NCBI GenBank assembly: GCA_001429555.1
Contig: LMSR01000001.1
Span: forward strand, 2,337 to 66,336
Source: Nocardioides sp. Soil797
Lineage (GTDB): Bacteria > Actinomycetota > Actinomycetes > Propionibacteriales > Nocardioidaceae
Direction: 5' to 3'
Length of the DNA: 64,000 bases
Part shown: positions 23,678 to 31,639 of the stretch, piece by piece
How the letters are laid out: the number at the start of each line of letters is the position of its first letter
Position numbering within the stretch: position 1 is the stretch's first letter
Program-made: the position numbers and the translations under genes
Notes under the pieces: generated by a model
The model's database searches: none
The model's input: the letters and a program-made list of their open reading frames with translations, nothing else
Told to the model about the DNA's origin: nothing

Positions 23678-23703
23678 GGGCGCAACCCTAGCCACCCTCC
23701 CCA

Positions 23704-23772
23704 TGTAACGCGGGGTTACGGTCGCTCCACACGTGCTGTGCGCGCGTGAAACGACCACAGCACCGCACAAGT
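23704..23772 (+). repeat. 69-bp structured intergenic repeat, copy A
   Basis: The most divergent of four ungapped 69-bp copies. It starts TGTAACGCGGGGTTAC and ends ACAGCACCGCACAAGT. Here the first hairpin is perfect (GTAAC/GTTAC) and the second has GCTGTG pairing with CACAGC. It occupies most of the divergent space between dedA and the methyltransferase gene, ending 20 bp before that start. Confidence 0.9.
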
Positions 23773-23792
23773 CGGGCGCTACCCTTCGGCAC

Positions 23793-24470
23793 GTGGACCA
23801 GCGAGCGCCGTACGACCCGATGCCGCACGGGCCCGAGGAGGTCGGGCTCGGGCCGTGGGAGGGCGAGTGGCCCTCGGGTGAGCAGTACGACGAACAGCTG
23901 CTCGCCGAGGGTGACCGGCGCAACGTGGTCGACCGCTACCGCTACTGGACGATGGAAGCGATCGTCGCCGACCTCGACACCCGGCGGCACGGCTTCCACG
24001 TGGCGATCGAGAACTGGCAGCACGACTTCAACATCGGCACGATCGTGCGCACTGCCAACGCGTTCCTGGCCGCTGAGGTGCACATCGTCGGCAAGAAACG
24101 CTGGAACCGGCGCGGGGCCATGGTCACCGATCGCTATCAGCACATCCGGCACCACGAGACGGCAGCCGACCTCGCGGCCTACCTTCACACCCCGGACGAC
24201 GGACCGTCGGTGCGGCTGCTCGGCATCGACAACCTGCCCGGCTCCGCGCACCTCGAGACGATGGAGCTGCCGCGCTCGGTGTGCTTCCTCTTCGGGCAGG
24301 AGGGCCCGGGCCTCTCCCCGGGCGCGCGTGAGGTCGTCGACGGCACCTTCTCGATCGCCCAGTTCGGCTCGACGCGGTCGATCAACGCTTCGGCCGCGGC
24401 CGCGATCGCGATGCACACGTGGGTGCGGGAGTACGCGGATCTGTCGGGGGATGCGGCCTGGCGGGGCTGA
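23793..24470 (+). CDS. SpoU/TrmH-family RNA 2'-O-methyltransferase
   Basis: A 225-residue SPOUT methyltransferase. The trefoil-knot motifs are present: motif 1 HDFNIGTIVRTANAF with the catalytic Arg, motif 2 VCFLFGQEGPGLSPGAREVVD and motif 3 FGSTRSINASAAAAIAMHTW. These enzymes methylate ribose 2'-OH in tRNA or rRNA; the exact target is unknown. The ~60-residue N-terminal extension is Pro/acid-rich. GTG start at 23793. The gene's only upstream space is filled by repeat copy A, and its TGA lies inside a 25-bp tandem repeat. Confidence 0.9.
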   Translation: MDQRAPYDPMPHGPEEVGLGPWEGEWPSGEQYDEQLLAEGDRRNVVDRYRYWTMEAIVADLDTRRHGFHVAIENWQHDFNIGTIVRTANAFLAAEVHIVGKKRWNRRGAMVTDRYQHIRHHETAADLAAYLHTPDDGPSVRLLGIDNLPGSAHLETMELPRSVCFLFGQEGPGLSPGAREVVDGTFSIAQFGSTRSINASAAAAIAMHTWVREYADLSGDAAWRG

Positions 24471-24525
24471 ACCGCAATTGGCAGAGCGGGGCTGAACCGC
24501 AATTGGCAGAGCGGGGCTGAACCGC
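24461..24525 (+). repeat. 25-bp tandem repeat (2.6 copies) at methyltransferase stop codon
   Basis: Identical 25-base units at 24461-24485 and 24486-24510, plus 15 bases of a third (24511-24525). Each begins GCGGGGCTGAACCGC. The first unit contains the final codons and TGA of the SpoU gene. The array fills the gap to the convergent sigma factor gene. Confidence 0.95.
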
Positions 24526-24535
24526 CTCGGACAGC

Positions 24536-25051
24536 TCAGTCCTGCTCGGCCGGCTCGAGCAATCTGCGCAGGGCATCGAGGCCGCGTGAAGTGTGGCTCT
24601 TGACGGTGCCCTCACTGATGCCGAGCTCACCGGCGGTCTCCTCGACCGACAACCCGAGCCAGTGCCGCAGCACCACGCTCTTGCGCTGCATCTCCGGCAT
24701 CTGCTGGAGCGCCTCGAACAGAGCGGAGCGCTCCTCGGTGGGCAGGGCTTCGCGCTGCTCTGAGTCCATCCCCTCGGTGAGCGTGACGGTCGGCGCCCGG
24801 CGCATGCGTCGCCGGTGCTCGTCAATGTTCACCCGCACCAGGATCTGGCGCACGTAGGCCTCCGGCTGCTGGTCACGACGAACTCGTGGCCACGCGACGT
24901 ACAGCTTGACCAAGGCGTCCTGGAGGAGGTCGTCGGCCAGGTGCCAGTCGCCGCAGATCGCGTAGGCGACCCGCCGCAGGTGCAGCCGTCGGGCTGCCAC
25001 GAAGTCGACGTAGTCGGCCTCGCGGTTCGCCCGGCGTTGGAGGAGTGTCAC
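24536..25051 (-). CDS. SigE-family ECF RNA polymerase sigma factor (pair 2)
   Basis: A 171-residue sigma factor. Region 2: DYVDFVAARRLHLRRVAYAICGDWHLADDLLQDALVKLY in outline, with the usual region 2.1-2.4 helices. Region 4: LQQMPEMQRKSVVLRHWLGLSVEETAGELGISEGTVKSH in outline. It belongs to the streptomycete SigE-like group (TIGR02983 type). The GTG start overlaps the stop of the upstream membrane protein as GTGA, so here the sigma gene is translated after its membrane partner. It is paralogous to the sigma factor at 26964-27494, with the same length and similar helices (VAARR-HLRR and LVKLYVAWPR/LTKMYVAWPR). Confidence 0.93.
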   Translation of the reverse strand: MTLLQRRANREADYVDFVAARRLHLRRVAYAICGDWHLADDLLQDALVKLYVAWPRVRRDQQPEAYVRQILVRVNIDEHRRRMRRAPTVTLTEGMDSEQREALPTEERSALFEALQQMPEMQRKSVVLRHWLGLSVEETAGELGISEGTVKSHTSRGLDALRRLLEPAEQD

Positions 25052-25938
25052 CGAAGGCCTTCGCTCGTCTTGCCGGCGTATTGCGTCTTGGCGTGGGCGA
25101 GGAAGGCGTCAAGGGTGGGGAAGGTGCCGGCGTTGCCGCCCCGGATCACCTCGGTCTTGCTGCCCGCGATGCGGCGTACGACGACGTAGACGTCCTTGCC
25201 GGTGGGCATGTCGAGGCGGGCGGCGGCCGTGGGATCGTTCGGGCCTGCGAAGCGGGGCCCGAAGTCGAGGCCCGCGACCTGCTGCACGATCCTCAGGTCG
25301 GAACGCGCGATGAGAGTGCCGCCTTCGTCCATGGTGACGAGCGGGCCGTTGACCTTGTCCGGCGGCACGACCTGGTTCTCCACGTCGAGCGTGTGCTGGT
25401 TGGCCACAGCCGTCTCGAGCCAGTCGGCCAGGGTGCCGACCGCTGCACCCGAGTTGGTGCTGGTGCCGTTGACGAACTCGCAGACGAGGACGAACTTGTG
25501 CTCCTCGCCCTTGCGGACCTCGAGGCCCATCGACCTGTTGGGCGCCTGGTAGCCCATCGGGTTGTCAATGACGGAGACCTCCTGCCAGCCATCGGCGAGG
25601 AAGACATGGCCGTTCTTCAGCAGGGCGGGCTCGCCGAGGAAGTCCGACTTCTTGGGCGGTGTGGGCACCTTCTCCTTCGTGGCCCGGCCCTTGTGGACCG
25701 TGCTGGATGCGGATGGCTGGGTGGCGATCCGGTCCGCGCCGTTGTCGGGCTCGTTGTCAGTGCCGCCCGTCGCGAGCCACGACGTACCGCCGACCAGGCT
25801 GACGACGGCGAGCGCGGCAACGCTGGTGGTGACTCGGCGGCGGCGCAGGGCTCGACGTCCGGCCACGAGGTGCTTCTCGATCTGCGGTTGTGTCGGCCCG
25901 TCGCCGAACGAGGTGTCGAGGCTTTCCTTGATCTCCAT
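25048..25938 (-). CDS. Single-pass membrane protein, putative anti-sigma or sensor partner (pair 2)
   Basis: A 296-residue protein. About 45 cytoplasmic N-terminal residues (HLVAGRRALRRRRV just before the helix) are followed by one membrane helix (TTSVAALAVVSLVGGTSWLA) and an extracellular region of ~230 residues without Cys-rich or catalytic motifs. It shares the HLxxGxxALRRRR-A pattern and topology with the membrane protein at 26045-26971. No zinc anti-sigma (HxxxCxxC) motif is visible. An AGGGGGA site precedes the ATG. The stop overlaps the sigma factor start. An anti-sigma role is inference from coupling and topology. Confidence 0.75.
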   Translation of the reverse strand: MEIKESLDTSFGDGPTQPQIEKHLVAGRRALRRRRVTTSVAALAVVSLVGGTSWLATGGTDNEPDNGADRIATQPSASSTVHKGRATKEKVPTPPKKSDFLGEPALLKNGHVFLADGWQEVSVIDNPMGYQAPNRSMGLEVRKGEEHKFVLVCEFVNGTSTNSGAAVGTLADWLETAVANQHTLDVENQVVPPDKVNGPLVTMDEGGTLIARSDLRIVQQVAGLDFGPRFAGPNDPTAAARLDMPTGKDVYVVVRRIAGSKTEVIRGGNAGTFPTLDAFLAHAKTQYAGKTSEGLR

Positions 25939-26044
25939 GGTGTGTCCCCCTGCTTCATTCTGCTGTCGATGATGCCCGGTCGTCGATGAGTACGCCGACT
26001 CCGCCGGGTCCGTTGTCAGGGCCCGGTCAGAACTTTCTCGGGGC

Positions 26045-26971
26045 TCAGGGGAAGGAATGGTCGCCGTCGGGGCCGGCCAGCCTCGACTGGATCAGCGGGT
26101 AGGCATCGAGCTCGGCGACGCCCTTGTCGTTGGGCCGGTTGGGGCCGTTGGCGTTCTGGCTGGCGTCCCAGTAGGCGATCAGCTCGCCGTCGGCGTTGAA
26201 CAGCTTGATGCGGTTGATCACGTCGTCGATCTGGTTGCCGTCGCGCACGGGCTGCCCGTCCTTGTCCCAGGTGATGTCGTCGGGGAGGTTGCCGACGTGC
26301 TCGAGGAAGTAGTAGCCCTCGTTGGTGTCGGTCCTCTCCCACTGACCATCCATGAAACGGGCCTCCACCCGAGCCACTTCCGGGTCGCGCCGGCCGTCCT
26401 GGGAGGCAACGAACGTGCGGCAGTCGCGCACGACGTACCGGTTCGCGGCGCAGGCCTGGCCGATCCCGTAGCCGCCACCCTGGGGCGCCAGGTCGGGGTC
26501 CTGATCGATCCTGAAGGCCGGTGCCAACGCCCCGTCGCCGTCTGGGGCGACGTAGCACTCGCCCCAGTACTTCCGGTTGCCCGAGCGCAGGTAGGCGCGG
26601 GTGTGGTCGTCCCAGGTGACCAGCGACGCCATCACCTCGGGCTCGCCGCCGCGCCACAGGTAGGTCGCCGCGGCGTTGCGGTTGTCCGCGTCGTGGCAGG
26701 CCTCCACCAGCGTCTGGTCTGCGTCAGGAGGCTCGGGGTCGGCGGTCGGGCTGGCGACGGTGTCGTGCCCTGCATCGCGGCCATCGCCCGAGTGGCCCTG
26801 GACGGCGTACCCGGTGCCGCCGAGGACGGCCAGCACGACCAGCGCTCCGACACCCGAGGCCGCCCGGCGTCGGCGCAGTGCCTTGTGTCCCTCAGCCAGG
26901 TGTACGTCGAGGGGCCGGTGCTCCGGCTCGTCGCCGAAGAGTCCATCGATGCGGTCGTGGAGATCAGGCAT
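26045..26971 (-). CDS. Single-pass membrane protein, putative anti-sigma or sensor partner (pair 1)
   Basis: A 308-residue protein. A short cytoplasmic N-terminus (HLAEGHKALRRRRAA) leads to one membrane helix (SGVGALVVLAVLGGTGYAVQG) and an extracellular domain with four to five Cys residues (VEACHDADN, CYVAPDG, GQACAANRYVVRDCRTF), which may form disulfides. It follows its sigma factor with an 8-bp overlap, the usual sigma-then-regulator order. Homologous in its first ~70 residues to the membrane protein at 25048-25938, while the outer domains have diverged, as expected if each senses a different signal (inference). Confidence 0.75.
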   Translation of the reverse strand: MPDLHDRIDGLFGDEPEHRPLDVHLAEGHKALRRRRAASGVGALVVLAVLGGTGYAVQGHSGDGRDAGHDTVASPTADPEPPDADQTLVEACHDADNRNAAATYLWRGGEPEVMASLVTWDDHTRAYLRSGNRKYWGECYVAPDGDGALAPAFRIDQDPDLAPQGGGYGIGQACAANRYVVRDCRTFVASQDGRRDPEVARVEARFMDGQWERTDTNEGYYFLEHVGNLPDDITWDKDGQPVRDGNQIDDVINRIKLFNADGELIAYWDASQNANGPNRPNDKGVAELDAYPLIQSRLAGPDGDHSFP

Positions 26972-27494
26972 GTCGGTTCCTCGTCAGTTCCGGGAGCTCG
27001 TCGCCCAGGGAGGCCCGCAAGCTCTTCAGGGCGTGGTGGTTGTGGGCCTTGACGGTGCCGGTGGCGATGGCGAGCTCGGTGGCGGTCTGCTCGACGGAGA
27101 GGTCGAGCCAGTGCCGCAGCACCACCACCTTGCGCTGCATGGGTGGCAGGGCATCGAGAGCCTTGAGGAGCAGCGAACGGTCGTCGGGGTCGTCGGTCGG
27201 TTCGGCAGCACGGTCGATGCCGTCGAGGCCCGACGACTCCTTGCGGTGCCAGGCCCGTCGGTGGTCGTCGATGTGGGCATTGAGCATCACGCGTCGTGCG
27301 TAGGCATCGCGGGCTCGTGGATCCTTGAGCCGTGGCCAGGCGACGTACATCTTGGTGAGCGCTGTCTGCATCAGGTCTTCGGCCAGTCCCCAGTCGCTGG
27401 TCAACGTGAAGGCGAAGCGACGAAGGTGGCCACGGCGTGCCGCGACGTACTCGCTGAAGGCGGCGTCACGAACGGCCTTGCGCATGGCGTGCAT
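26964..27494 (-). CDS. SigE-family ECF RNA polymerase sigma factor (pair 1)
   Basis: A 176-residue sigma factor with region 2 (FSEYVAARRGHLRRFAFTLTSDWGLAEDLMQTALTKMY in outline) and region 4 (ALPPMQRKVVVLRHWLDLSVEQTATELAIATGTVKAH in outline). It leads a same-strand run of sigma, membrane protein, membrane protein, sigma down to 24536. The end overlaps the start of its membrane partner by 8 bp. ATG 27494 is given; ATG 27485 is equally plausible because AGGGA lies 8 bases before it. Divergent from fba across 126 bp. Confidence 0.92.
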   Translation of the reverse strand: MHAMRKAVRDAAFSEYVAARRGHLRRFAFTLTSDWGLAEDLMQTALTKMYVAWPRLKDPRARDAYARRVMLNAHIDDHRRAWHRKESSGLDGIDRAAEPTDDPDDRSLLLKALDALPPMQRKVVVLRHWLDLSVEQTATELAIATGTVKAHNHHALKSLRASLGDELPELTRNRHA

Positions 27495-27620
27495 CCCTTC
27501 GTCACGAAGACCCTGTCACTGTTGGGACGGATCTGTTGTCCTTCGGGGTTTACCTCGATCGGGAACTGTCTCAGGCTAGGGTGATCGCCGACCGTCGCAG
27601 TGCAATCGAGGAGCCCACAG

Positions 27621-28655
27621 ATGCCCATCGCCACCCCCGAGGTCTACGCCGAGATGCTCGACGCAGCCAAGGCCAAAGGCTTTGCTTATCCGGCCATCAA
27701 CGTCTCGTCGTCCCAGACGCTGAATGCGGCGCTGCAGGGGTTCGCCGATGCGGGCTCCGACGGCATCATCCAGGTCTCCACCGGCGGCGCCGAGTACCTC
27801 TCCGGCCCGTCGGTCAAGGACATGGTGACGGGTTCGGTCGCGTTCGCGGTCTACGCGGCTGAGGTGGCCAAGAACTACCCGGTCAACATTGCGCTGCACA
27901 CCGACCACTGCCCCAAGGAGAAGCTCGACGGCTTCGTCCGGCCGCTGCTCGCGATCTCGGCCGAGCGGGTGGCCCGCGGAGAGGCCCCGCTGTTCCAGTC
28001 GCACATGTGGGACGGTTCCGCCGTACCCCTCGACGAGAACCTGGTCATCGCCGAGGAGCTGCTGGCCGCCTGCGCCGCAGCGAAGATCATCCTCGAGGTC
28101 GAGATCGGCGTCGTCGGTGGCGAGGAGGACGGCGTCGCCAACGAGATCAACGACCAGCTCTACACGACCCCGGAGGACGCACTGGCGACCGTGGCCGCGC
28201 TCGGCGTCGGGGAGAAGGGCCGTTACCTGACGGCTCTGACCTTCGGCAACGTGCACGGTGTCTACAAGCCCGGCAACGTGAAGCTGCGCCCCGAGATCCT
28301 GAAGACCGCCCAGGACGCGGTCGTCTCCGAGCTCGGCCTGCCCGCCGGTTCAAAGCCCTTCGACCTGGTCTTCCACGGGGGCTCCGGGTCGACGCCCGAC
28401 GAGATCGCAGCCGCGGTGAGCCACGGCGTGATCAAGATGAACGTCGACACCGACACCCAGTACGCCTTCACCCGCCCGGCCGCGGCGCACATGTTCAACA
28501 ACTACGACGGCGTGCTCAAGGTCGACGGCGAGGTGGGCAACAAGAAGGCCTACGACCCGCGTGCCTGGGGCAAGGCCGCCGAGGCCGGGATGGCCGCACG
28601 CGTCGTCGAGGCCTGCGAGAACCTGAGCTCTGCCGGCACCTCGCTGGCTTCCTGA
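27621..28655 (+). CDS. fbaA: Fructose-bisphosphate aldolase, class II
   Basis: A 344-residue zinc aldolase of glycolysis/gluconeogenesis that interconverts fructose-1,6-bisphosphate with DHAP and glyceraldehyde-3-phosphate. Active-site residues: Asp95 and zinc-binding His96 (ALHTDHCPKE), a second zinc His in FGNVHGVY and a third in FHGGSGS, plus the phosphate-binding NVDTDTQYAFT. Length and motifs fit the actinobacterial class IIA enzyme. GAGGAG lies 7 bases before the ATG. The TGA marks the start of a 25-bp tandem duplication, and repeat copy B follows. Confidence 0.97.
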   Translation: MPIATPEVYAEMLDAAKAKGFAYPAINVSSSQTLNAALQGFADAGSDGIIQVSTGGAEYLSGPSVKDMVTGSVAFAVYAAEVAKNYPVNIALHTDHCPKEKLDGFVRPLLAISAERVARGEAPLFQSHMWDGSAVPLDENLVIAEELLAACAAAKIILEVEIGVVGGEEDGVANEINDQLYTTPEDALATVAALGVGEKGRYLTALTFGNVHGVYKPGNVKLRPEILKTAQDAVVSELGLPAGSKPFDLVFHGGSGSTPDEIAAAVSHGVIKMNVDTDTQYAFTRPAAAHMFNNYDGVLKVDGEVGNKKAYDPRAWGKAAEAGMAARVVEACENLSSAGTSLAS

Positions 28656-28704
28656 CCCCGCGCCTGACCCCGCGCTCTCACCCCGCGCCTGACCCCGCGC
28701 TCTC
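28655..28704 (+). repeat. 25-bp tandem duplication starting at the fbaA stop codon
   Basis: Two identical 25-base units (28655-28679 and 28680-28704), each made of ACCCCGCGCCTG followed by ACCCCGCGCTCTC. The last base of the fbaA TGA is the first base of unit 1. The array ends 4 bp before the 69-bp repeat copy B. Confidence 0.92.
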
Positions 28705-28708
28705 CCCG

Positions 28709-28777
28709 AGTAACGCGGGGTTATGGTCGCTGAACACGCGCTTTGACAGGCGATTTCGTCAACAGCACCGCACAAGT
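28709..28777 (+). repeat. 69-bp structured intergenic repeat, copy B
   Basis: Starts AGTAACGCGGGGTTAT and ends CAACAGCACCGCACAAGT. The internal hairpin is TTGAC paired with GTCAA around a 10-base loop. It sits between the convergent ends of fbaA and the AbiEi-like gene, inverted with respect to copy C on the other side of that gene. Confidence 0.95.
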
Positions 28778-28821
28778 TCCGATGTGTGGGCCGGCATCAC
28801 CGACATCTGGGTGCCGCCCGT

Positions 28822-29841
28822 TCAGGCCGTAGGACGCAGCCGGTGTCGTGACACCGGAACATAGCCGGGCGGCAATTGAGTGCCGAAGCGCCGCGTGGTT
28901 TCGGCGTACTCACGCAGGAGTCTGGCCGCAGTCTCCTCGCGAGCCGCGCCCCACACGTCGTTCCAGACCACGCGCGACATGCCGTAGCCCTCGGCGCAGA
29001 TGGCGTCCTGACGCATCTTCTCCGACCAGACCACGTCTCCTGGATCGCGATTGGCAATCCCACCTTCCTCGGAGCGCCGATATTTCATGCGTCCGTCGAA
29101 CTCGATGAGATGCCTGCCCACCCGAAGGTCGACCCAGAACGTCTGCCCCCGCGCCGTGACGGAGAACTGGGTCTGCACGGCGCCCAGGCCGAGCGACTGC
29201 ACGAGCACGCGGGTGAGGGTCTCGCCAACGGATTCGGCTCCGGCATCTGAGTCCAGAACCGCCGCACGGGCACCGGTGACGTACGGCCAGTGATCCATCA
29301 TTTCGACGGCTTCGAGAAGTTGCGCCCGCGTGGCCCCCTTCTGGAGGACTGAGTCGCAGGCCACCAACCCCTGGAGGTAGCCGTGCTCGCGGCCGATGTC
29401 GACGGCAGTTCGGGCCAGGTCGAGTGTGGGGACGCCGCCGACGTCGACGACTTGATCCTGTGTGAAGTGGGCGAGGTGGTGTTTGACGCCGTGCTCTGTG
29501 CGGGAGCCGGTCACGCCCGGCCGCGTGATGTGCACGAGATCGTCGCCGGGCCGGAGCATGTCGATGCCGTGGACCAACCCCGCGGAGGTGTGGCTCAAGG
29601 CATGTGGCCGGGTCATGGCCAAGTGAGCGGCCAGGGCTCTTCGCAAGGGTTGGGCTTCGCGGGCATCGAGTGACTCCCACTCGTCGCTACGGATGTAGAT
29701 GCCTCGGCGAACCGTCACCCACCCGCCACCGTGCCCGGTGAGGGTGCGCAGCTCGCGCTCTGTGTATCCCGCCGCGAGGGCCTGGGAACGAGTCACCAGA
29801 CCATGTTGCAGGTTGGCGTGGACGGCAAGTGATGGGCGCAT
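28822..29841 (-). CDS. AbiEi-antitoxin-like / DUF559-type endonuclease-fold protein
   Basis: A 339-residue soluble protein. The N-terminal ~60 residues (HGLVTRSQALAAGYTERELRTL, then WVTVRRGIYIRSDEW) resemble the winged-helix AbiEi antitoxin domain of type IV toxin-antitoxin systems. The C-terminal third has a DUF559/Vsr-like core (FWVDLRVGRHLIEFDGRMKYR, with Asp, Glu, Asp and Lys in nuclease-like spacing). No AbiEii-type nucleotidyltransferase toxin is adjacent, so a classical TA pair is absent. I start at ATG 29841; no ribosome site is evident. The gene is bracketed by inverted copies B and C of the 69-bp repeat. Confidence 0.75.
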   Translation of the reverse strand: MRPSLAVHANLQHGLVTRSQALAAGYTERELRTLTGHGGGWVTVRRGIYIRSDEWESLDAREAQPLRRALAAHLAMTRPHALSHTSAGLVHGIDMLRPGDDLVHITRPGVTGSRTEHGVKHHLAHFTQDQVVDVGGVPTLDLARTAVDIGREHGYLQGLVACDSVLQKGATRAQLLEAVEMMDHWPYVTGARAAVLDSDAGAESVGETLTRVLVQSLGLGAVQTQFSVTARGQTFWVDLRVGRHLIEFDGRMKYRRSEEGGIANRDPGDVVWSEKMRQDAICAEGYGMSRVVWNDVWGAAREETAARLLREYAETTRRFGTQLPPGYVPVSRHRLRPTA

Positions 29842-29994
29842 GTGACGAGCATTCGCCGGGAAGAAGGCGGGCGCAGTGCGTGGTCGGCAGCCTGTGGGCA
29901 GTGTCGTTCGACTCGCTGTCTGTGAACGAATAGTGGCGCGCGGGGGCGAGTGGCGCGGGCGCTCGAGGCGCCGCAGCGTGCGACCGACGTCGTC

Positions 29995-30063
29995 ACTTGT
30001 GCGGTGCTGTTGACGGAAACGCCTGTCACAGCGTGTGTTCAGCGACCATAACCCCGCGTTACT
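29995..30063 (-). repeat. 69-bp structured intergenic repeat, copy C
   Basis: Minus-strand copy, starting AGTAACGCGGGGTTAT and ending CAACAGCACCGCACAAGT. The internal hairpin is GCTGTGAC against GTCAACAGC with one bulged base. The preceding CCCCG is shared with copy B. It lies in the 268-bp gap between the AbiEi-like gene start and the MFS exporter stop. Confidence 0.95.
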
Positions 30064-30109
30064 CGGGGCAAGGGGGGCGGGGCAAGGGGGCGGGCAGGGG
30101 CGGGCTGGG

Positions 30110-31585
30110 TCAGCGTTCGTGGCTGGGCTTGACGAAGAACAGCACGGCAGCGAAGCCGACCAGGAGCACGGCGGGCGGTAGCAGCATCGAGTCGGCCATC
30201 GCTTGGCTGAACGGGGCATGCACCTGCTCGGGGAGTGACCCGGACAGCGAGGCCTCGGGACCGGCATCCATGCCGGGCAGGTGCTTGGCCAACCGGGCGT
30301 CCATGAGTACGGCGATCGCGGCCGAGCCGAGCACGGCACCGACCTGGCGCGTGGCGTTGTAGACCCCGGCGCCGGCACCGGCCAGGTTCATCGGCAGGTT
30401 GCGGGTGGCGGTGGCGGTCAGCGGTGCCCAGACCGCGGCGCTGCCGGCTCCGAGCAGGGCCATCGGTGCAATGAACTCCCAGGTGGAGGCCTCGGGCGTC
30501 ATCACCCTGGACAGCCAGAACAGGGCGGCCGATGCGGCGAGGAAGCCGATCGCGGTGATGTTGCGCGGGTGCATCCGGTCGATCAGCTTGCCGACGCCGG
30601 GGGCCAGCACGATGCTCACCAACGCCATCGGCACCAGCAGCAGCGCCGCCCGGGTGGGGGAGAGGTCGCGCACCAGCTGTGCGTAGAGCATGAACGGGAA
30701 ACCGATCGAGGTGATCGCGAACGACATCGTCGAGATGGCGAGGTTGGAGACCGAGAAGTTGCGGTCGCGGAACAGGCGCAGCGGAACCAGCGGCTCCTTG
30801 CGGTTGCGGGCCTGCCAGAAGATGAAGATCGCAAGGACCACCAGACCGGTGATGATCAGGCGCCAGACGGTGATCACGCCGGTGATCTTCGACCAGTCGT
30901 ACTGGTGACCTTCCTGGATGCCGAAGACCAGGCAGAACATGCCGGCACCGGAAAGGGCGACGCCCAGCCAGTCGAAGGAGTGCTGATGGGTCTCGAGAGA
31001 CGGCACCAGGCGGTGGGCCAGGACGTAGGCGATGATGCCGACCGGGATGTTGACGAAGAAGACCCACTCCCAGCCGAGCTGGCCGACCAGGACGCCCCCG
31101 AGCAGCGGACCGACCAGGGTGGCCACGCCGGCGGTCGCGCCCCACAGCGACATGGCCTGGCCGCGGCGGGCCGCGGGGAAGATGCGGGTGATGATCGCCA
31201 TCGTCTGGGGCGCCATCATCGCGGCGCCGAAGCCCTGCAACACCCTGGCGCCGATCAGCATCTCGACCGTGCCGGTCAGGCCGCACCACAGGGACGCGAT
31301 CGTGAAGACGGTCAGCCCGGCGAGGTAGAGCCGCTTCGGGCCGAACCGGTCACCGAGGCGACCCGTGATCAGCACCGGGACGGCGTACGCCAGGAGGTAG
31401 GCGCTGGTGACCCAGACGACGGAGTTCACCTCGGCATCGAGGTCGCTCATGATGTCGGGGGTCGCGACCGTCACGATGGTCATGTCGACCAGGATCATGA
31501 AGAAGCCGAGGCAGAGCGCGAACAGCGCGGGCCATGGGTTCGTCTCGTGCGCGGCTGGTGCGGGGGTGGTGTCGGTGTCTGTCAC
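30110..31585 (-). CDS. MFS drug:H+ antiporter, DHA2 (EmrB/QacA) family
   Basis: A 491-residue exporter with about 14 membrane helices. DHA2 features: motif A-like GRLGDRFGPKRLYLAG after helix 2, the helix-1 LVDMTIVTVATPDI (Asp in the first helix) and motif C-like GPLLGGVLVGQLGWEWVFFVNIPVG. Likely substrate: toxic hydrophobic compounds (family knowledge; the actual substrate is unknown). GTG start at 31585 (MTDTDTTPAP). It is divergent from a membrane-protein/ArsR-like pair, with two inverted repeats in the intergenic region, suggesting regulation by that winged-helix protein. Confidence 0.92.
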   Translation of the reverse strand: MTDTDTTPAPAAHETNPWPALFALCLGFFMILVDMTIVTVATPDIMSDLDAEVNSVVWVTSAYLLAYAVPVLITGRLGDRFGPKRLYLAGLTVFTIASLWCGLTGTVEMLIGARVLQGFGAAMMAPQTMAIITRIFPAARRGQAMSLWGATAGVATLVGPLLGGVLVGQLGWEWVFFVNIPVGIIAYVLAHRLVPSLETHQHSFDWLGVALSGAGMFCLVFGIQEGHQYDWSKITGVITVWRLIITGLVVLAIFIFWQARNRKEPLVPLRLFRDRNFSVSNLAISTMSFAITSIGFPFMLYAQLVRDLSPTRAALLLVPMALVSIVLAPGVGKLIDRMHPRNITAIGFLAASAALFWLSRVMTPEASTWEFIAPMALLGAGSAAVWAPLTATATRNLPMNLAGAGAGVYNATRQVGAVLGSAAIAVLMDARLAKHLPGMDAGPEASLSGSLPEQVHAPFSQAMADSMLLPPAVLLVGFAAVLFFVKPSHER

Positions 31586-31639
31586 GGGAACAGTCAACAC
31601 CCTTGCAGTGACAAAGCAATCGCAATGCATCCACTCTTG

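Noticed and set aside
24461..24525. CRISPR-like array
   Set aside because: Units are contiguous 25-bp tandem repeats without spacers, and no cas gene is in the window.
26045..26971. Zinc-dependent anti-sigma factor (ZAS)
   Set aside because: No HxxxCxxC motif in the cytoplasmic segment. Topology and coupling support only a general anti-sigma or sensor inference.
28822..29841. Complete type IV toxin-antitoxin system
   Set aside because: Only an AbiEi-like N-terminus is present; no AbiEii nucleotidyltransferase gene is adjacent.
28709..30063. Classical composite transposon
   Set aside because: The ends are short repeats without transposase genes, and the enclosed protein has no transposase motif. 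Mobility is left as a question, not a feature.
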